From an uncultured Clostridia bacterium (lineage in GTDB: Bacteria; Bacillota; Clostridia; Peptostreptococcales; Anaerovoracaceae): a DNA stretch of 64,000 nucleotides. This document shows, piece after piece, positions 15,945 through 25,590 of the stretch; positions within the stretch are counted from its first letter, which is position 1; the number at the start of each line of letters is the position of its first letter. Where the stretch lies: the NCBI GenBank assembly GCA_934233735.1, contig CAKQGQ010000002.1, positions 62,001 through 126,000 of the forward strand, written 5' to 3'. The position numbers and the translations under genes are program-made. The notes beneath the pieces are model-generated. The model had not been told where the DNA came from and searched no databases. It was given only the letters and a program-made list of their open reading frames with translations.

Positions 15945-17197
15945 TGAGTAATATTGAGATTAGACAGTTAAACTGCGGCGTTCGCGTCGTGATGGAAAAA
16001 ATAGATTATGTGCAGTCGGCTGCATTCGGTATATGGATAAAGGCAGGTGCGGTGGATGAAACACCGAAAAACGCGGGCGTATCTCACTTTATTGAACACA
16101 TGATGTTTAAGGGAACCGCAAAGCGGAATGCCCGTCAGATTGCGGAAGACATCGACCGTATCGGGGGACAGATGAACGCTTTCACGGGAAAGGAAGCGAC
16201 CTGCTATTATGTGAAAACCATCGGGACGAACCTGCAAAAAGGTGCAGAAGTGATTTTGGATATGCTCACAGGCTCACTCTTTGACAAAATCGAGATGGGT
16301 AAGGAGCGCAAGGTCATCTGCGAGGAAATCAAGATGATTCAGGATCAGCCGGACGACTTGGCGCACGATACGGTGACAGAGCTTTTGTTTAAAGGCGACC
16401 CGCTCGGAAAAAGCATCATCGGAACGCCGACCTCGCTGAAGGGCATCAGCCGCAATGTTCTGACCGAATATAAGGAAAAAGAGTATACGCGCGACGCGGT
16501 TGTGGTTTCGGTGGCAGGAAATTTTGACGAAAATGAATTTTGCAAATTCTTAGAGGATAAATTCGAGGTGCTTCGAAAGACGAAAGAGAAGAAACAGCAC
16601 GAACAGACAGAATACAAGCGAAGCTTTAAGGTTATGACCAAGGACATTCAGCAGTCTCATATCTGCCTTGCGACCAAAGGCCTGGCGCTCGGAGACGACA
16701 GACGCTATGCGCTGAATATTCTGAACAATATCATGGGCGGAAGCATGAGCTCGAGACTTTTTCAGAACATTAGGGAGCAGAAAGGGCTTGCTTACAGTGT
16801 TTATTCCGTTGCAAGTTCGTTCAGCCATGACGGATATTATCTCATCTATGCAGGTGTCGGCCACGATAAGATCAGGCACGCACTCGAAGGCATTCAGGAA
16901 GAACTTGAAGTTCTGCGCAGTGGAAGCGTTACGGAAGATGAATTTTCCATGTCCAAGGAGCAGATGAAGAGCAGCTTTATTTTCGGGCAGGAGAATGTGG
17001 CAAGCCGTATGTTTGCAAACGGGAAAAACCTCACGCTTCTCGACAAAGTCTACACAACAGAGGAAATTATTGACGCTATCGACCGGGTAAGCCTTGCGGA
17101 CATCGACGAGATTAAAATGCTGATTTGCGACCCGGATACCTACACGGGCGTTGCGGTTACTGACAAAAGATTCGATTGGAGTAAAATATGGAAATAA
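15944..17197 (+). CDS. M16 family zinc metallopeptidase (processing-peptidase-like)
   Basis: Belongs to the pitrilysin/mitochondrial-processing-peptidase family. The inverted zinc motif HFIEH is at 48-52, and a Glu in VICEEI (~123-128) is the likely third ligand. The second, inactive half-domain has the SSRLFQNIREQKGLAYSVYS signature (~267-286). At 417 residues it matches B. subtilis YmxG/MlpA-type proteins. It overlaps dut by 10 bases. Its natural substrate is not known. Confidence 0.9.
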   Translation: MSNIEIRQLNCGVRVVMEKIDYVQSAAFGIWIKAGAVDETPKNAGVSHFIEHMMFKGTAKRNARQIAEDIDRIGGQMNAFTGKEATCYYVKTIGTNLQKGAEVILDMLTGSLFDKIEMGKERKVICEEIKMIQDQPDDLAHDTVTELLFKGDPLGKSIIGTPTSLKGISRNVLTEYKEKEYTRDAVVVSVAGNFDENEFCKFLEDKFEVLRKTKEKKQHEQTEYKRSFKVMTKDIQQSHICLATKGLALGDDRRYALNILNNIMGGSMSSRLFQNIREQKGLAYSVYSVASSFSHDGYYLIYAGVGHDKIRHALEGIQEELEVLRSGSVTEDEFSMSKEQMKSSFIFGQENVASRMFANGKNLTLLDKVYTTEEIIDAIDRVSLADIDEIKMLICDPDTYTGVAVTDKRFDWSKIWK

Positions 17198-17619
17198 AAA
17201 TTGTAAGCAAAGGCGGCGCTTTGCCGTCCTATGCCACGGAAGGCTCTTCTGGAGCGGATTTGCGGGCATATATCGACGAATCGATTACGCTGATGCCGGG
17301 CGAACGACGCTTGATTCCTACAGGCTTGTTTGTGGAAATTCCGCCGGGCATTGAAGCGCAGATAAGGGCGCGTTCGGGACTTGCCATCAAGCACGGAATC
17401 GGCCTTGTCAACGGTGTGGGAACCGTGGACAGCGACTATCGGGGAGAGTGGAATATTCCGCTGATTAACTGGGGGCAGGAGCCTTATACGATACATAACG
17501 GCGACCGGATTGCGCAGGTTATTTTTGCCAAATATGAAAAGGCGGATTTCCTTTCCGTTTCGGAAATTGACACCACAGAGCGGGGCGCAGGCGGTTTCGG
17601 ACATACCGGAATCAAATAA
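17188..17619 (+). CDS. dut: dUTP diphosphatase
   Basis: Hydrolyses dUTP to dUMP, keeping uracil out of DNA and feeding thymidylate synthesis. 143 residues, trimeric all-beta type: motif 1 SSGADLRAY, motif 2 RARSGLAIKHGI, motif 3 GVGTVDSDYRGEW (~76-88), and the C-terminal ERGAGGFGHTG arm that closes over the active site. Start ATG is inside the M16 gene with GGAG just upstream. Confidence 0.96.
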   Translation: MEIKIVSKGGALPSYATEGSSGADLRAYIDESITLMPGERRLIPTGLFVEIPPGIEAQIRARSGLAIKHGIGLVNGVGTVDSDYRGEWNIPLINWGQEPYTIHNGDRIAQVIFAKYEKADFLSVSEIDTTERGAGGFGHTGIK

Positions 17620-17647
17620 AACAAAGGAAATTTAGGTGAGGTGTGAA

Positions 17648-18658
17648 ATGTTGCTTAGAAAAGAATTGGAACAAAGAGAATTTCAGATTTTGTCGGAGCG
17701 TGCAGCGAAAAGTGCAGCTTCGAGAGGACGCGTTTTCCCGGAAGAGCCGTGTGAAATACGGACGGACTTTCAAAGGGACAGGGATCGTATTGTTCATTCC
17801 AAAGCATTTCGCAGGCTCATGCATAAAACACAGGTATTTCTGGCGCCGGAAGGCGATCATTTCCGCACGAGACTGACGCATACGCTGGAGGTTTCTCAGA
17901 TTGCCAGAACGATTGCAAGGGCATTGAATCTCAACGAAGATCTGACGGAAGCGACAGCACTCGGACACGATCTGGGGCATACGCCGTTCGGACACAACGG
18001 AGAAGAGGTTCTGAACAAAATCCATCCCGGCGGGTTCAAGCACAATGTCCAAAGCCTGCGGGTTGCAGATGTTATTGAATCCACGCAGTCGCGGCGCGGC
18101 ATGAATCTGACGATGGAAGTGCGTGACGGCATTGTCAATCATACGGGAAGCGGAATTCCGTTTACTTTAGAAGGGCAGATTGTAAAGCTCAGCGACCGCA
18201 TCGCCTATATCAACCACGACATTGACGATGCAATTCGAAGCGGCGTTATATCGGCAGAGGATCTTCCGGAAGAAGCCATCCGCGTGTTCGGCGCGACGCA
18301 CCGCGAACGCATCAATAATATGGTCACGGATGTCATTGTAAACAGTGACGGTAAAGACAGAATCTGCCAAAGTCCTGAATTTAAAACGAATCTGGATTCC
18401 CTTCGTACTTTTATGTTTGCAAATGTCTATAAGAGCAGCAGAGTAAAGCGGGAAGAAGATTTGAACAAGGTCGAAGTTGTCATCAGTTCTCTTTACGACT
18501 ATTTTATTAAAAATATCGACCAGCTTCCCGATGAGATGAAGGAAATCGCAGAGCGCGACGGAAAAAATGAGGCAGTTAAGGATTATGTGGCAGGGATGAC
18601 AGACCGCTTTGCTTTAGCGGCTTATACGGACTTATTCGTTCCAAAAGGCTGGAAATAG
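17648..18658 (+). CDS. dgt: Deoxyguanosinetriphosphate triphosphohydrolase-like protein
   Basis: HD-domain dNTP triphosphohydrolase (dNTP to deoxynucleoside plus triphosphate). Metal-binding residues are in RTRLTHTLEVSQIAR and GHDLGHTPFGHNGE. The frame is open to a GTG at 17636, but the ATG at 17648 follows GAGGTG and gives the normal N-terminus MLLRKELEQRE. Lying after dut, it makes a small nucleotide-pool cluster ahead of dnaG. Confidence 0.92.
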   Translation: MLLRKELEQREFQILSERAAKSAASRGRVFPEEPCEIRTDFQRDRDRIVHSKAFRRLMHKTQVFLAPEGDHFRTRLTHTLEVSQIARTIARALNLNEDLTEATALGHDLGHTPFGHNGEEVLNKIHPGGFKHNVQSLRVADVIESTQSRRGMNLTMEVRDGIVNHTGSGIPFTLEGQIVKLSDRIAYINHDIDDAIRSGVISAEDLPEEAIRVFGATHRERINNMVTDVIVNSDGKDRICQSPEFKTNLDSLRTFMFANVYKSSRVKREEDLNKVEVVISSLYDYFIKNIDQLPDEMKEIAERDGKNEAVKDYVAGMTDRFALAAYTDLFVPKGWK

Positions 18659-18715
18659 CAGACGAACAGATTTTTACTTACTTGTTTCGACATTTTTTGA
18701 AAAGAAAAAAGGAAA

Positions 18716-18774
18716 CGACCCATTTTCCTCGTATAATAAACTATAAAGGTTTTTATGGAGCGGAGAATGGGTCG
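18716..18774 (+). promoter_or_regulatory. dnaG promoter and start-site hairpin
   Basis: TATAAT (18732-18737) is a good -10 without a clear -35. An inverted repeat flanks it: 18716-18728 can pair with 18762-18774 (13 bp, one G-U, 33-base loop). The right arm covers the GGAG and ATG of dnaG, while the left arm is upstream of the -10. Only read-through RNA from dgt would therefore form the hairpin and hide the start. Confidence 0.5.
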
Positions 18775-20533
18775 ATTTATTAATAATGCGAGCATTGATG
18801 AACTGAAGTCCCGAATCAATATTGTCGATGAGGTAGCCAAGGTTGTGGACTTAAAACGGGCAGGCGCGAATTATAAAGGGTGCTGTCCGTTTCATAATGA
18901 GAAAACGCCTTCTTTCGTTGTATCGGAGCAGAAACAGATTTTTACCTGTTTTGGATGCGGGGAAAGCGGAAATGTCATCAAGTTCACGCAGCGTTATTAT
19001 AATCTGGACTTTGCGGAAGCCGTCGAGAAGCTGGCGAAGGAAAACGGAATCACGATTCAGATCGGCGGACGGGAAGATAAAGACAGAGAAAGATATTACG
19101 AAATCAACAGAGAAGCAGCTCGATTCTTCTATCGAAGCTTTACGCAGGCCCAAAATCCCGGCTATTCCTACATGAAAAAACGCGGAATTGAGGATGCGGT
19201 TCTGAAAAAATTCGGTATCGGTTATGCCGACGAAGAATGGGACAGTCTTTATCGCTATTTTAAAGAAAAAGGTGTGGAAGAAAAGATTTTGCTCGAACTT
19301 GGACTGATTTCCGAAAGCAAGGGCAGATATTACGATAAATTCCGCAATCGTGTGATGTTTCCGATCATCAATACGAGCGGAAAGGTCATCGGCTTCGGAG
19401 GGCGCGCGATTGGCGATGCACAGCCGAAATATTTGAACTCGCCCGAGAACCGGGTTTTCCAAAAAAAGAATAATCTGTACGCGCTGAACATCTGCAAGCA
19501 GGAAATCGGACGGGAAAACTGCGCAATCATGGTCGAAGGATATATGGATGTCATTTCTCTGTATCAGGGCGGTGTGCGCAACGCCATCGCTTCTCTGGGA
19601 ACGGCGCTGACCGAAAATCAGGCGAAACTCATCAAGCGTTACACGAAAAATATCGTCTTATCCTACGACGCTGATCAGGCAGGCAGAAAGGCGGCGCTTC
19701 GTGGCATTGATGTACTGGGCGCGCAGGAATGTAAGGTGAAGGTGCTGCATGTGACGGACGGAAAAGACCCCGACGAATTCATCAAACAGCACGGGAAAAC
19801 GGCTTTTTTGGAGCTTGTTGAGAAAGCTTTGCCGATGATTGATTATAAACTTGATTCAATCAGACAAAATGTGGATATAAATACAGAGGAAGGCAAAATT
19901 GACTTCGTGAAGCGGGCGGCAGAGCTTTTGAAGACTTTGAGCCCTGTGGAAACGGATATTTACATAAAAAAAATCTCAAACGACCTGAAAATTGCCGAGG
20001 GAGCTATAAGAATGGAAATCTTAGGCAATAATAATGGCGGTGAGCATCGAACGCAGCATCACTATGAGCGCGCGGAGAAAACTCCTGAGGAGAAGGAAAA
20101 AGAGGAACTTTCGCCTTTGGAACTGACCCTTATGAAGGTTTTGATTATGAATCCGCCGTTTGTGGAAGAACTTTTGGACAAACAGGAAATTATGCAGAGC
20201 AGGCTGACGAAGCGTGTTTTGAACATTATGTTCGAGCTGTACGGAATGCAGGAGGATTTTGACCAGACGGAAATTATGGAGCGTCTGGAGCCGGCAGAGA
20301 GCCTGATGCTGACCGAGGAACTTGAGAAAATTATCATTGCAGGCAATGAAGACAAAGTCTTTTCGGAGTGTCTGCGGAACTGGAAACTGTCAAAACTGCT
20401 TTCCAGGGAAAAGGAAATTATTGCACGCCTTTCGTTGGCAGACGAAGAGGTTGGTGAAAATTCAATAAAAGAACTTACGGAAGAACTTATGGAAGTTCAG
20501 ATGAAAATTAAAACATACGGGGGAAGAAGTTAA
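18767..20533 (+). CDS. dnaG: DNA primase
   Basis: Synthesises RNA primers at the replication fork. The CHC2 zinc finger is [11 protein letters not shown]...CFGC near residues 35-60, the catalytic TOPRIM segment contains [13 protein letters not shown] and [15 protein letters not shown], and a C-terminal helicase-binding region completes it. ATG 18767 is chosen because GGAG lies six bases before it. ATG 18755 (four codons longer) is also possible, behind AAAGG. It heads the classic macromolecular-synthesis cluster and ends in a one-base overlap with rpoD. Confidence 0.95.
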   Translation: MGRFINNASIDELKSRINIVDEVAKVVDLKRAGANYKGCCPFHNEKTPSFVVSEQKQIFTCFGCGESGNVIKFTQRYYNLDFAEAVEKLAKENGITIQIGGREDKDRERYYEINREAARFFYRSFTQAQNPGYSYMKKRGIEDAVLKKFGIGYADEEWDSLYRYFKEKGVEEKILLELGLISESKGRYYDKFRNRVMFPIINTSGKVIGFGGRAIGDAQPKYLNSPENRVFQKKNNLYALNICKQEIGRENCAIMVEGYMDVISLYQGGVRNAIASLGTALTENQAKLIKRYTKNIVLSYDADQAGRKAALRGIDVLGAQECKVKVLHVTDGKDPDEFIKQHGKTAFLELVEKALPMIDYKLDSIRQNVDINTEEGKIDFVKRAAELLKTLSPVETDIYIKKISNDLKIAEGAIRMEILGNNNGGEHRTQHHYERAEKTPEEKEKEELSPLELTLMKVLIMNPPFVEELLDKQEIMQSRLTKRVLNIMFELYGMQEDFDQTEIMERLEPAESLMLTEELEKIIIAGNEDKVFSECLRNWKLSKLLSREKEIIARLSLADEEVGENSIKELTEELMEVQMKIKTYGGRS

Positions 20534-21762
20534 TGGCAACAGAAGACAAAAAAATGAATGCAGGCAGCGTCAATCCGGCGGATACGCGCGGTGTGCTGAA
20601 GGATTCCTATGGGCCGGATGCTGCAAACGGTGAACTTGCCGAAGATAGAAAACAAGAGCTGCTTAAAGAACTTGTTGACAAGGGTAAGACATCGAAAAAC
20701 AAGCTGACCTATACGTCAATCGCTGACGTTTTAGAGTCTGCAGACCTGGACAAGAATCAGATGGACGATATTTACGAACTTCTGATGTCCAAGGGAATTG
20801 AAATCGTTTCGGAAACCGAGCCGGAGGATTTCGATATTATTTTAGAAGACGATACTGACTTAACGGAAGACCCCGATATCATTATTGAAGAAGCAAACGA
20901 TTTGGATTTAGAGGCTAACATGCCAAAGGGTGTGACAGTCGATGATCCGGTTAGAATGTATCTGAAAGAAATCGGTAAGGTGCCACTGCTTTCGGCAGAT
21001 GAGGAAATCGAGCTTGCCAGAAGAATGGAAAACGGTGATGAGGACGCAAAAAAGCGGCTTTGCGAGGCGAATCTGCGTCTGGTTGTCAGCATTGCCAAAC
21101 GCTATGTCGGACGCGGAATGCTTTTCCTCGATCTAATTCAGGAAGGAAATCTCGGTCTGATTAAAGCCGTAGATAAATTTGACTATACGAAGGGATATAA
21201 ATTCTCAACTTATGCGACATGGTGGATCAGACAGGCGATTACCCGTTCCATCGCAGACCAGGCGAGAACAATTCGTATTCCGGTTCACATGGTTGAGACC
21301 ATCAACAAGCTCATCCGTGTGTCCAGACAGCTCCTGCAGACTTACGGGCGTGAACCGACCCCGGAAGAAATTGCTGCTGAAATGGGGCTTTCAGTAGAAA
21401 AAGTAAGAGAAATCCAAAAGATTGCGCAGGAACCGGTTTCACTCGAAACGCCAATCGGTGAGGAGGAAGACAGCCATCTTGGTGACTTCATCCCGGATGA
21501 GGATGTTCCGGCTCCGGCAGAAGCGGCAGCGTTCTCCATGCTGAAGGAGCAGCTTGTTGAGGTATTGGATACTTTGACAGAAAGAGAGCAAAAGGTTCTC
21601 AAGCTTCGTTTCGGTCTTGAAGACGGAAGAGCAAGGACGCTCGAAGAAGTGGGAAAGGAATTTGAAGTTACGCGTGAGCGTATTCGTCAGATTGAAGCCA
21701 AAGCGCTTCGAAAACTGCGTCATCCGAGCAGAAGTAAGAAACTGAAGGATTATTTGGAATAG
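20533..21762 (+). CDS. rpoD: RNA polymerase primary sigma factor
   Basis: Housekeeping sigma-70 (SigA), 409 residues. Region 1.2 is [17 protein letters not shown], region 2 includes [19 protein letters not shown] and [14 protein letters not shown], region 3 and region 4 ([16 protein letters not shown], then the [19 protein letters not shown] helix-turn-helix) are complete. The N-terminal ~130 residues are acidic (region 1.1-like). TAATG overlap with dnaG indicates coupled translation. Confidence 0.97.
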   Translation: MATEDKKMNAGSVNPADTRGVLKDSYGPDAANGELAEDRKQELLKELVDKGKTSKNKLTYTSIADVLESADLDKNQMDDIYELLMSKGIEIVSETEPEDFDIILEDDTDLTEDPDIIIEEANDLDLEANMPKGVTVDDPVRMYLKEIGKVPLLSADEEIELARRMENGDEDAKKRLCEANLRLVVSIAKRYVGRGMLFLDLIQEGNLGLIKAVDKFDYTKGYKFSTYATWWIRQAITRSIADQARTIRIPVHMVETINKLIRVSRQLLQTYGREPTPEEIAAEMGLSVEKVREIQKIAQEPVSLETPIGEEEDSHLGDFIPDEDVPAPAEAAAFSMLKEQLVEVLDTLTEREQKVLKLRFGLEDGRARTLEEVGKEFEVTRERIRQIEAKALRKLRHPSRSKKLKDYLE

Positions 21763-21780
21763 GCAAAGGGAAGGCAGCAT

Positions 21781-22491
21781 ATGATTAAGCTAAGCCCAAG
21801 ACTGAAAAAAATTGCAGAGCAAATAGATGTGGGAGAAACCATGGCGGACATCGGAACCGATCATGGTTTTCTGCCTGTTTATCTATGGGAAAATAAGATA
21901 TGTCCAAGCGTCATTATGGCAGATATCAGCCCAGGCTCCTTGGCAAAGGCAGAGGAAAACTGCAAGATGCTTTATCCGGATACGAAGTTCGATTTACGGC
22001 TCGGCTCCGGCATCGAAGTTCTTGCGCCGGGCGAAGTGGATGCGGTTGTCATGGCAGGTATGGGCGGCATATTGATGACGGAAATTTTAGAGCAGGATTT
22101 AGCGAAAGCGCAGTCTTTTAAAAAACTGATTTTTCAGCCCCGAAAAGATGTCGGAAAACTCCGTTTTTGGCTGTATGACCACGGATTCAGCATTATAGGC
22201 GAGAACCTTGTGAGAGAGCGAAAATATATCTGTGAGGTTTTGACGGCGATTCCAAAGGAGGTTGCTATTACAAGACAGATGAACGGGGATGACATTGAGT
22301 ATGAGTTTCCGCATACGCTTTTGGACTACCGTGACGAGCTGCTTACGGAATATCTGAGCATTAAAAAGAGATTGGAAGTTGAGATCTTAGAGAATATGCG
22401 GAAGGGTAAATATACGACGCCGCGTGAAATACGGCATCAGGAATATCGAATTTCGTATTTGGAATATCTTTTAAGGAGTAACGCGAAATGA
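21781..22491 (+). CDS. trmK: tRNA (adenine22-N1)-methyltransferase
   Basis: TrmK (YqfN) methylates A22 of tRNA. The SAM-binding motif is MADIGTDHGFLPVYL (~21-35), with AVVMAGMGGILMTEIL following. At 236 residues the length is normal. The place right after rpoD and overlapping the Nif3-like gene by four bases (ATGA) is conserved in Firmicutes. Confidence 0.93.
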   Translation: MIKLSPRLKKIAEQIDVGETMADIGTDHGFLPVYLWENKICPSVIMADISPGSLAKAEENCKMLYPDTKFDLRLGSGIEVLAPGEVDAVVMAGMGGILMTEILEQDLAKAQSFKKLIFQPRKDVGKLRFWLYDHGFSIIGENLVRERKYICEVLTAIPKEVAITRQMNGDDIEYEFPHTLLDYRDELLTEYLSIKKRLEVEILENMRKGKYTTPREIRHQEYRISYLEYLLRSNAK

Positions 22492-23264
22492 GAATCGACG
22501 ATTTTATCAGAGAAGTGGAAAAAATCGCACCGCTTGAGCTTCAGGAGGAATGGGACAATTCCGGCATTCAGATAAGAGCCTCAAACGGTGAAATCAGAAG
22601 AGTTTTAGTTGCTCTTGAGATTAACGACGGAGTTATTGACGAAGCGATTGGTGCGGGCGCGGACTTGATTTTGACGCATCATCCGCTGATTTTCGGAAGC
22701 TTGAAAAAGGTTGACGGAAATGATATTACGGGAAACCATATAGTGAAGCTTATAAAGCGTGGCATCAGCGTCTATTCCACGCATACGCCGTTCGATAAAT
22801 GTATCGGAGGCAACAATGATTATCTCGGTAGAATCCTTGGAATCGAAGATATCGGAGCACTTCCGGGCGATGATACATGCATCTGCAGAATGGGAACGCT
22901 CAGCAGACCGATGACCTGCGCAGCTTTTGCGGAGCATGCATCGCTGGCGCTGGGAATAGAGAAGCAGTTCTTTAATTTTGCGGGAATTCCCGACGAAATT
23001 GTTTCGAAAATCGGATGGTGCACCGGCTCAGGTGCGGAATTTCTTGATTTAGCGGTTGCCGCAGGCTGCGACCTCTTTCTGACAGGTGATGTCAAATATC
23101 ATACGGCGCAGCACGCGCGGGATTTAGGAATGAACGTGCTCGACTGCGGGCATTTCGGCACAGAGTATATTTTCTGTGAAAATATGGCGATGCTGCTTGA
23201 CAAAATCCCAAATTTAGATATAATGCAGTCACGCGTGAACTTAAATCCATTCGCGCAGATATAA
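22488..23264 (+). CDS. Nif3-like dinuclear metal-centre protein
   Basis: YqfO/Nif3 family (GTP cyclohydrolase I type 2 homolog by old name). Metal-ligand residues are in LTHHPLIFG and STHTPFDKC and near the C-terminus in LDCGHFGTEY. This is the short 258-residue form without the central PII-like insert. Its biochemical role is unsettled. It forms a pair with trmK. Confidence 0.9.
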   Translation: MRIDDFIREVEKIAPLELQEEWDNSGIQIRASNGEIRRVLVALEINDGVIDEAIGAGADLILTHHPLIFGSLKKVDGNDITGNHIVKLIKRGISVYSTHTPFDKCIGGNNDYLGRILGIEDIGALPGDDTCICRMGTLSRPMTCAAFAEHASLALGIEKQFFNFAGIPDEIVSKIGWCTGSGAEFLDLAVAAGCDLFLTGDVKYHTAQHARDLGMNVLDCGHFGTEYIFCENMAMLLDKIPNLDIMQSRVNLNPFAQI

Positions 23265-23283
23265 ATTTTTTTAGGTGATGACT

Positions 23284-23394
23284 ATGAAAGATACGAACAA
23301 AGCAAAGAAGAGAGTGATACAAATTGCGGTGATTTTACTGATTGCTGCAGTCATTGTTACATACAGCGTCACATTCATCGGCGCATTTTATTAA
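23284..23394 (+). CDS. Small single-helix membrane peptide, 36 aa
   Basis: MKDTNKAKKR (positive N-terminus) followed by one hydrophobic helix, IQIAVILLIAAVIVTYSV, and a short tail. AGGTGA lies five bases before the ATG. An in-frame ATG at 23278 is less well placed. It sits 19 bases after the Nif3-like gene and ends about 20 bases before rnpB. Function unknown. It looks real from composition and ribosome-binding site, but is short enough to be chance. Confidence 0.5.
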   Translation: MKDTNKAKKRVIQIAVILLIAAVIVTYSVTFIGAFY

Positions 23395-23414
23395 TTTTTA
23401 ATTGTTGATTCATT

Positions 23415-23765
23415 TTCGGGTAGAGCAGACGGTCGCGTGCGCCCTCGCCGGCGTATGAGGAAAGTCCGGGCTCCGCAGGGCAGGGATGCCGGATAACGTC
23501 CGGCGTAGGTAACTATAGGGAAAGTGCAACAGAAACATACCGCCGAAACAGTACGGCTGTGGCAAGGTTGAAATGGTGAGGTAAGAGCTCACCGGCGGCA
23601 TGGAGACATGTCGGCCGTGTAAACCCCATCCGGAGCAAGACCAAATAGGGGAAAAAGGTGGCTGCCCGTCACCTCCCGGGAGGTAGGTCGCTGGAGCTTG
23701 TCAGCAATGGCAAGTCGAGATAGATGATCGTTTAATACAGAACCCGGCTTACAGCTCTGCCCGAA
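23415..23765 (+). ncRNA. rnpB: RNase P RNA
   Basis: Catalytic RNA of RNase P, which trims tRNA 5' leaders. Conserved elements in order: GAGGAAAGTCCGGGCTC near the 5' end, ACAGAAACATACCGCC, GGTAAGAGCTCACCGG, GGAGGTAGGTCGCTGGAGC, TAGATGATCG, and ACAGAACCCGGCTTACAG near the 3' end. The ends pair (TTCGGG...AGAG with CTCTGCCCGAA), which sets the boundaries to within a few bases. Confidence 0.95.
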
Positions 23766-23805
23766 TTGATTTTACATGAAAAAACAAGTAAACATGCTGA
23801 CTAAG

Positions 23806-23848
23806 CAAAAAACAGGGTGCAGCCCGTCATATCGACAGGCCTGCACCC
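23806..23848. terminator. Terminator between rnpB and convergent prfC
   Basis: GGGTGCAG (23815-23822) pairs with CTGCACCC (23841-23848). On the minus strand the stem is followed by TTTTTT (plus A run 23807-23812), a clear terminator for prfC. It may also stop rnpB read-through. Confidence 0.8.
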
Positions 23849-23857
23849 GTTTGCATC

Positions 23858-25438
23858 TTAATATTGATTCTGCACATCCAGCGCTTCAATCAGCTTCACA
23901 TCGGAATGTTTTTCCTGGAAATACTGAAGCGTAAACGGATTCGCAAAGAGAATCAGCGGACGCTTGAAGTGGTCGAATACCAGCATTTGTCTGGAATCCA
24001 AAATATCTTTTACCGCATCGATGTCATCGGTGTCTACCCATCTTGCAACGCTGAAATCGAGTCGATCCATGCGTACAACCGCATTATACTCGTTTTTCAG
24101 ACGATACTCGAAAACTTCAAACTGAAGCTGTCCGACTGCGCCGATTACAACCTCGTTGTATTGGTTGCGGTAAACCTGAATCGCACCTTCCTGGGCGAGC
24201 TGGTCGACACCTTTTTGGAACTGCTTTGCTTTCATCGTATCCTTTGGTGTGACGAGACAAAAGAGTTCCGGCGGGAAGGTCGGAAGCGGCTCGAAGAAGA
24301 GCGGCTCTTTCGTCGTTGTCAGCGTATCGCCGATTTGGTAGGTTCCCGTGTCGTAAATACCGATAATATCTCCTGCAATGGCCGTATCAACGGTTTCTCG
24401 CTCGTTTGCCATGAGCATGGTGGACTGAGCGAGCTTCATTTCCTTGCCGGTTCTCGACAGGCGCACGCTCATGCCGCGCTCAAAGGTGCCCGAACAGATT
24501 CTGAAAAAAGCCAGTCTGTCTCGGTGAGCAGGGTTCATGTTCGCCTGGATTTTAAAAATAAATCCGCTGAAAAATTCGTCCGTCGGAAGCACTTCTCCGG
24601 TCGTAGTCTTGCGAGGACCCGGAGCAGGGGACATATCGAGGAAGTGATTTAGGAACGGAATCGTTCCGAAGTCGGCAAGTGCTGAGCCGAAGAAAACCGG
24701 TGAGAGTTTTCCTTTTGCAATCAAATCCATGTCAAAATCATTTCCCGCGCCCTGAATCAGCTCAATCTCATCGCGAAGGGCAGAAAGATTGTATCCTGCA
24801 ATCTCGGATTCAAGTTCAGAACCGAAAACACCGTCTTCGCCGAGGGTAATCGTTTTACCTGCCTTATACAGATGCACTTCGTTTTTCAGAATATCGTAAA
24901 TTCCCTCAAAATTCAGTCCGTTGCCGATCGGCCATGTAACCGGAACGGAAGGAAGCCCCAGAACATCTTCCAGTTCCTGCACGAGGTCGAATGGATCTTT
25001 GGTTTCGCGGTCGATTTTGTTGATAAAAGTAAAAATCGGAATGCCGCGCATGGAGCAGACCTTAAACAGCTTCTTTGTCTGCGCTTCAATACCTTTCGCG
25101 CCGTCGATGACCATCACCGCGCTGTCAACGGAGGTCAGAATACGATAAGTATCTTCGCCGAAGTCGTTGTGTCCGGGCGTATCCATGATGGAAATCATTT
25201 TGCTTGCGTATTCAAATTGCATAACAGAGGAAGTTACGGAAATGCCTCTCTGTTTTTCAATTTCCATCCAGTCGGAGGTTGCGAACTTGCTGTTTCTCCG
25301 CGCCTTAACCGTACCGGCCTCGCGAATGGCACCGCCGTGCAGCAGCAGCTTTTCGGTCAGGGTTGTCTTACCTGCGTCAGGGTGAGAGATAATTCCAAAG
25401 ATTCTTCTTGCTTCTATTTCTTCTAATCTTGTAGTCAT
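23858..25438 (-). CDS. prfC: Peptide chain release factor 3
   Basis: Translational GTPase that recycles RF1/RF2 from the ribosome after termination. 526 residues. G1 is SHPDAGKTTLTE, switch I/G2 is in EKQRGISVTSS, G3 is DTPGHNDFGEDTYR, G4 is NKIDRE. RF3-specific features are the ARRNSKFATSDWMEIE stretch and the C-terminal FEVFEYRLKNEYN. It is transcribed alone from a promoter that overlaps that of the divergent MATE gene. Confidence 0.96.
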   Translation of the reverse strand: MTTRLEEIEARRIFGIISHPDAGKTTLTEKLLLHGGAIREAGTVKARRNSKFATSDWMEIEKQRGISVTSSVMQFEYASKMISIMDTPGHNDFGEDTYRILTSVDSAVMVIDGAKGIEAQTKKLFKVCSMRGIPIFTFINKIDRETKDPFDLVQELEDVLGLPSVPVTWPIGNGLNFEGIYDILKNEVHLYKAGKTITLGEDGVFGSELESEIAGYNLSALRDEIELIQGAGNDFDMDLIAKGKLSPVFFGSALADFGTIPFLNHFLDMSPAPGPRKTTTGEVLPTDEFFSGFIFKIQANMNPAHRDRLAFFRICSGTFERGMSVRLSRTGKEMKLAQSTMLMANERETVDTAIAGDIIGIYDTGTYQIGDTLTTTKEPLFFEPLPTFPPELFCLVTPKDTMKAKQFQKGVDQLAQEGAIQVYRNQYNEVVIGAVGQLQFEVFEYRLKNEYNAVVRMDRLDFSVARWVDTDDIDAVKDILDSRQMLVFDHFKRPLILFANPFTLQYFQEKHSDVKLIEALDVQNQY

Positions 25439-25497
25439 AAAAAATCCTTTCTTATGAAAATGTGAATTCGTTTTATCACCAAAACTTCACAAGGAAT

Positions 25498-25525
25498 ATC
25501 ATACCATAAATCTTGAATTTGTAAA
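25498..25525 (-). promoter_or_regulatory. Promoter for prfC
   Basis: On the minus strand TTTACA (25525-25520) and TATGAT (25503-25498), 16 bases apart. Its -35 is one base from the -35 of the plus-strand MATE promoter, so the two cannot easily be occupied together. Confidence 0.5.
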
Positions 25526-25541
25526 CATGATATTATATAAT
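25513..25541 (+). promoter_or_regulatory. Promoter for the MATE transporter
   Basis: TTGAAT (25513-25518) and TATAAT (25536-25541) with a 17-base spacer, about 50 bases before the start codon. Confidence 0.6.
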
Positions 25542-25590
25542 ATAATTTCGTGATATGAAAGAATAAAAGAAAAAGAAATCAGAGGTAGGA

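Noticed and set aside
23864..24652. 262-codon plus-strand frame opposite prfC
   Set aside because: prfC is unambiguous on the other strand and this frame has no start signals.
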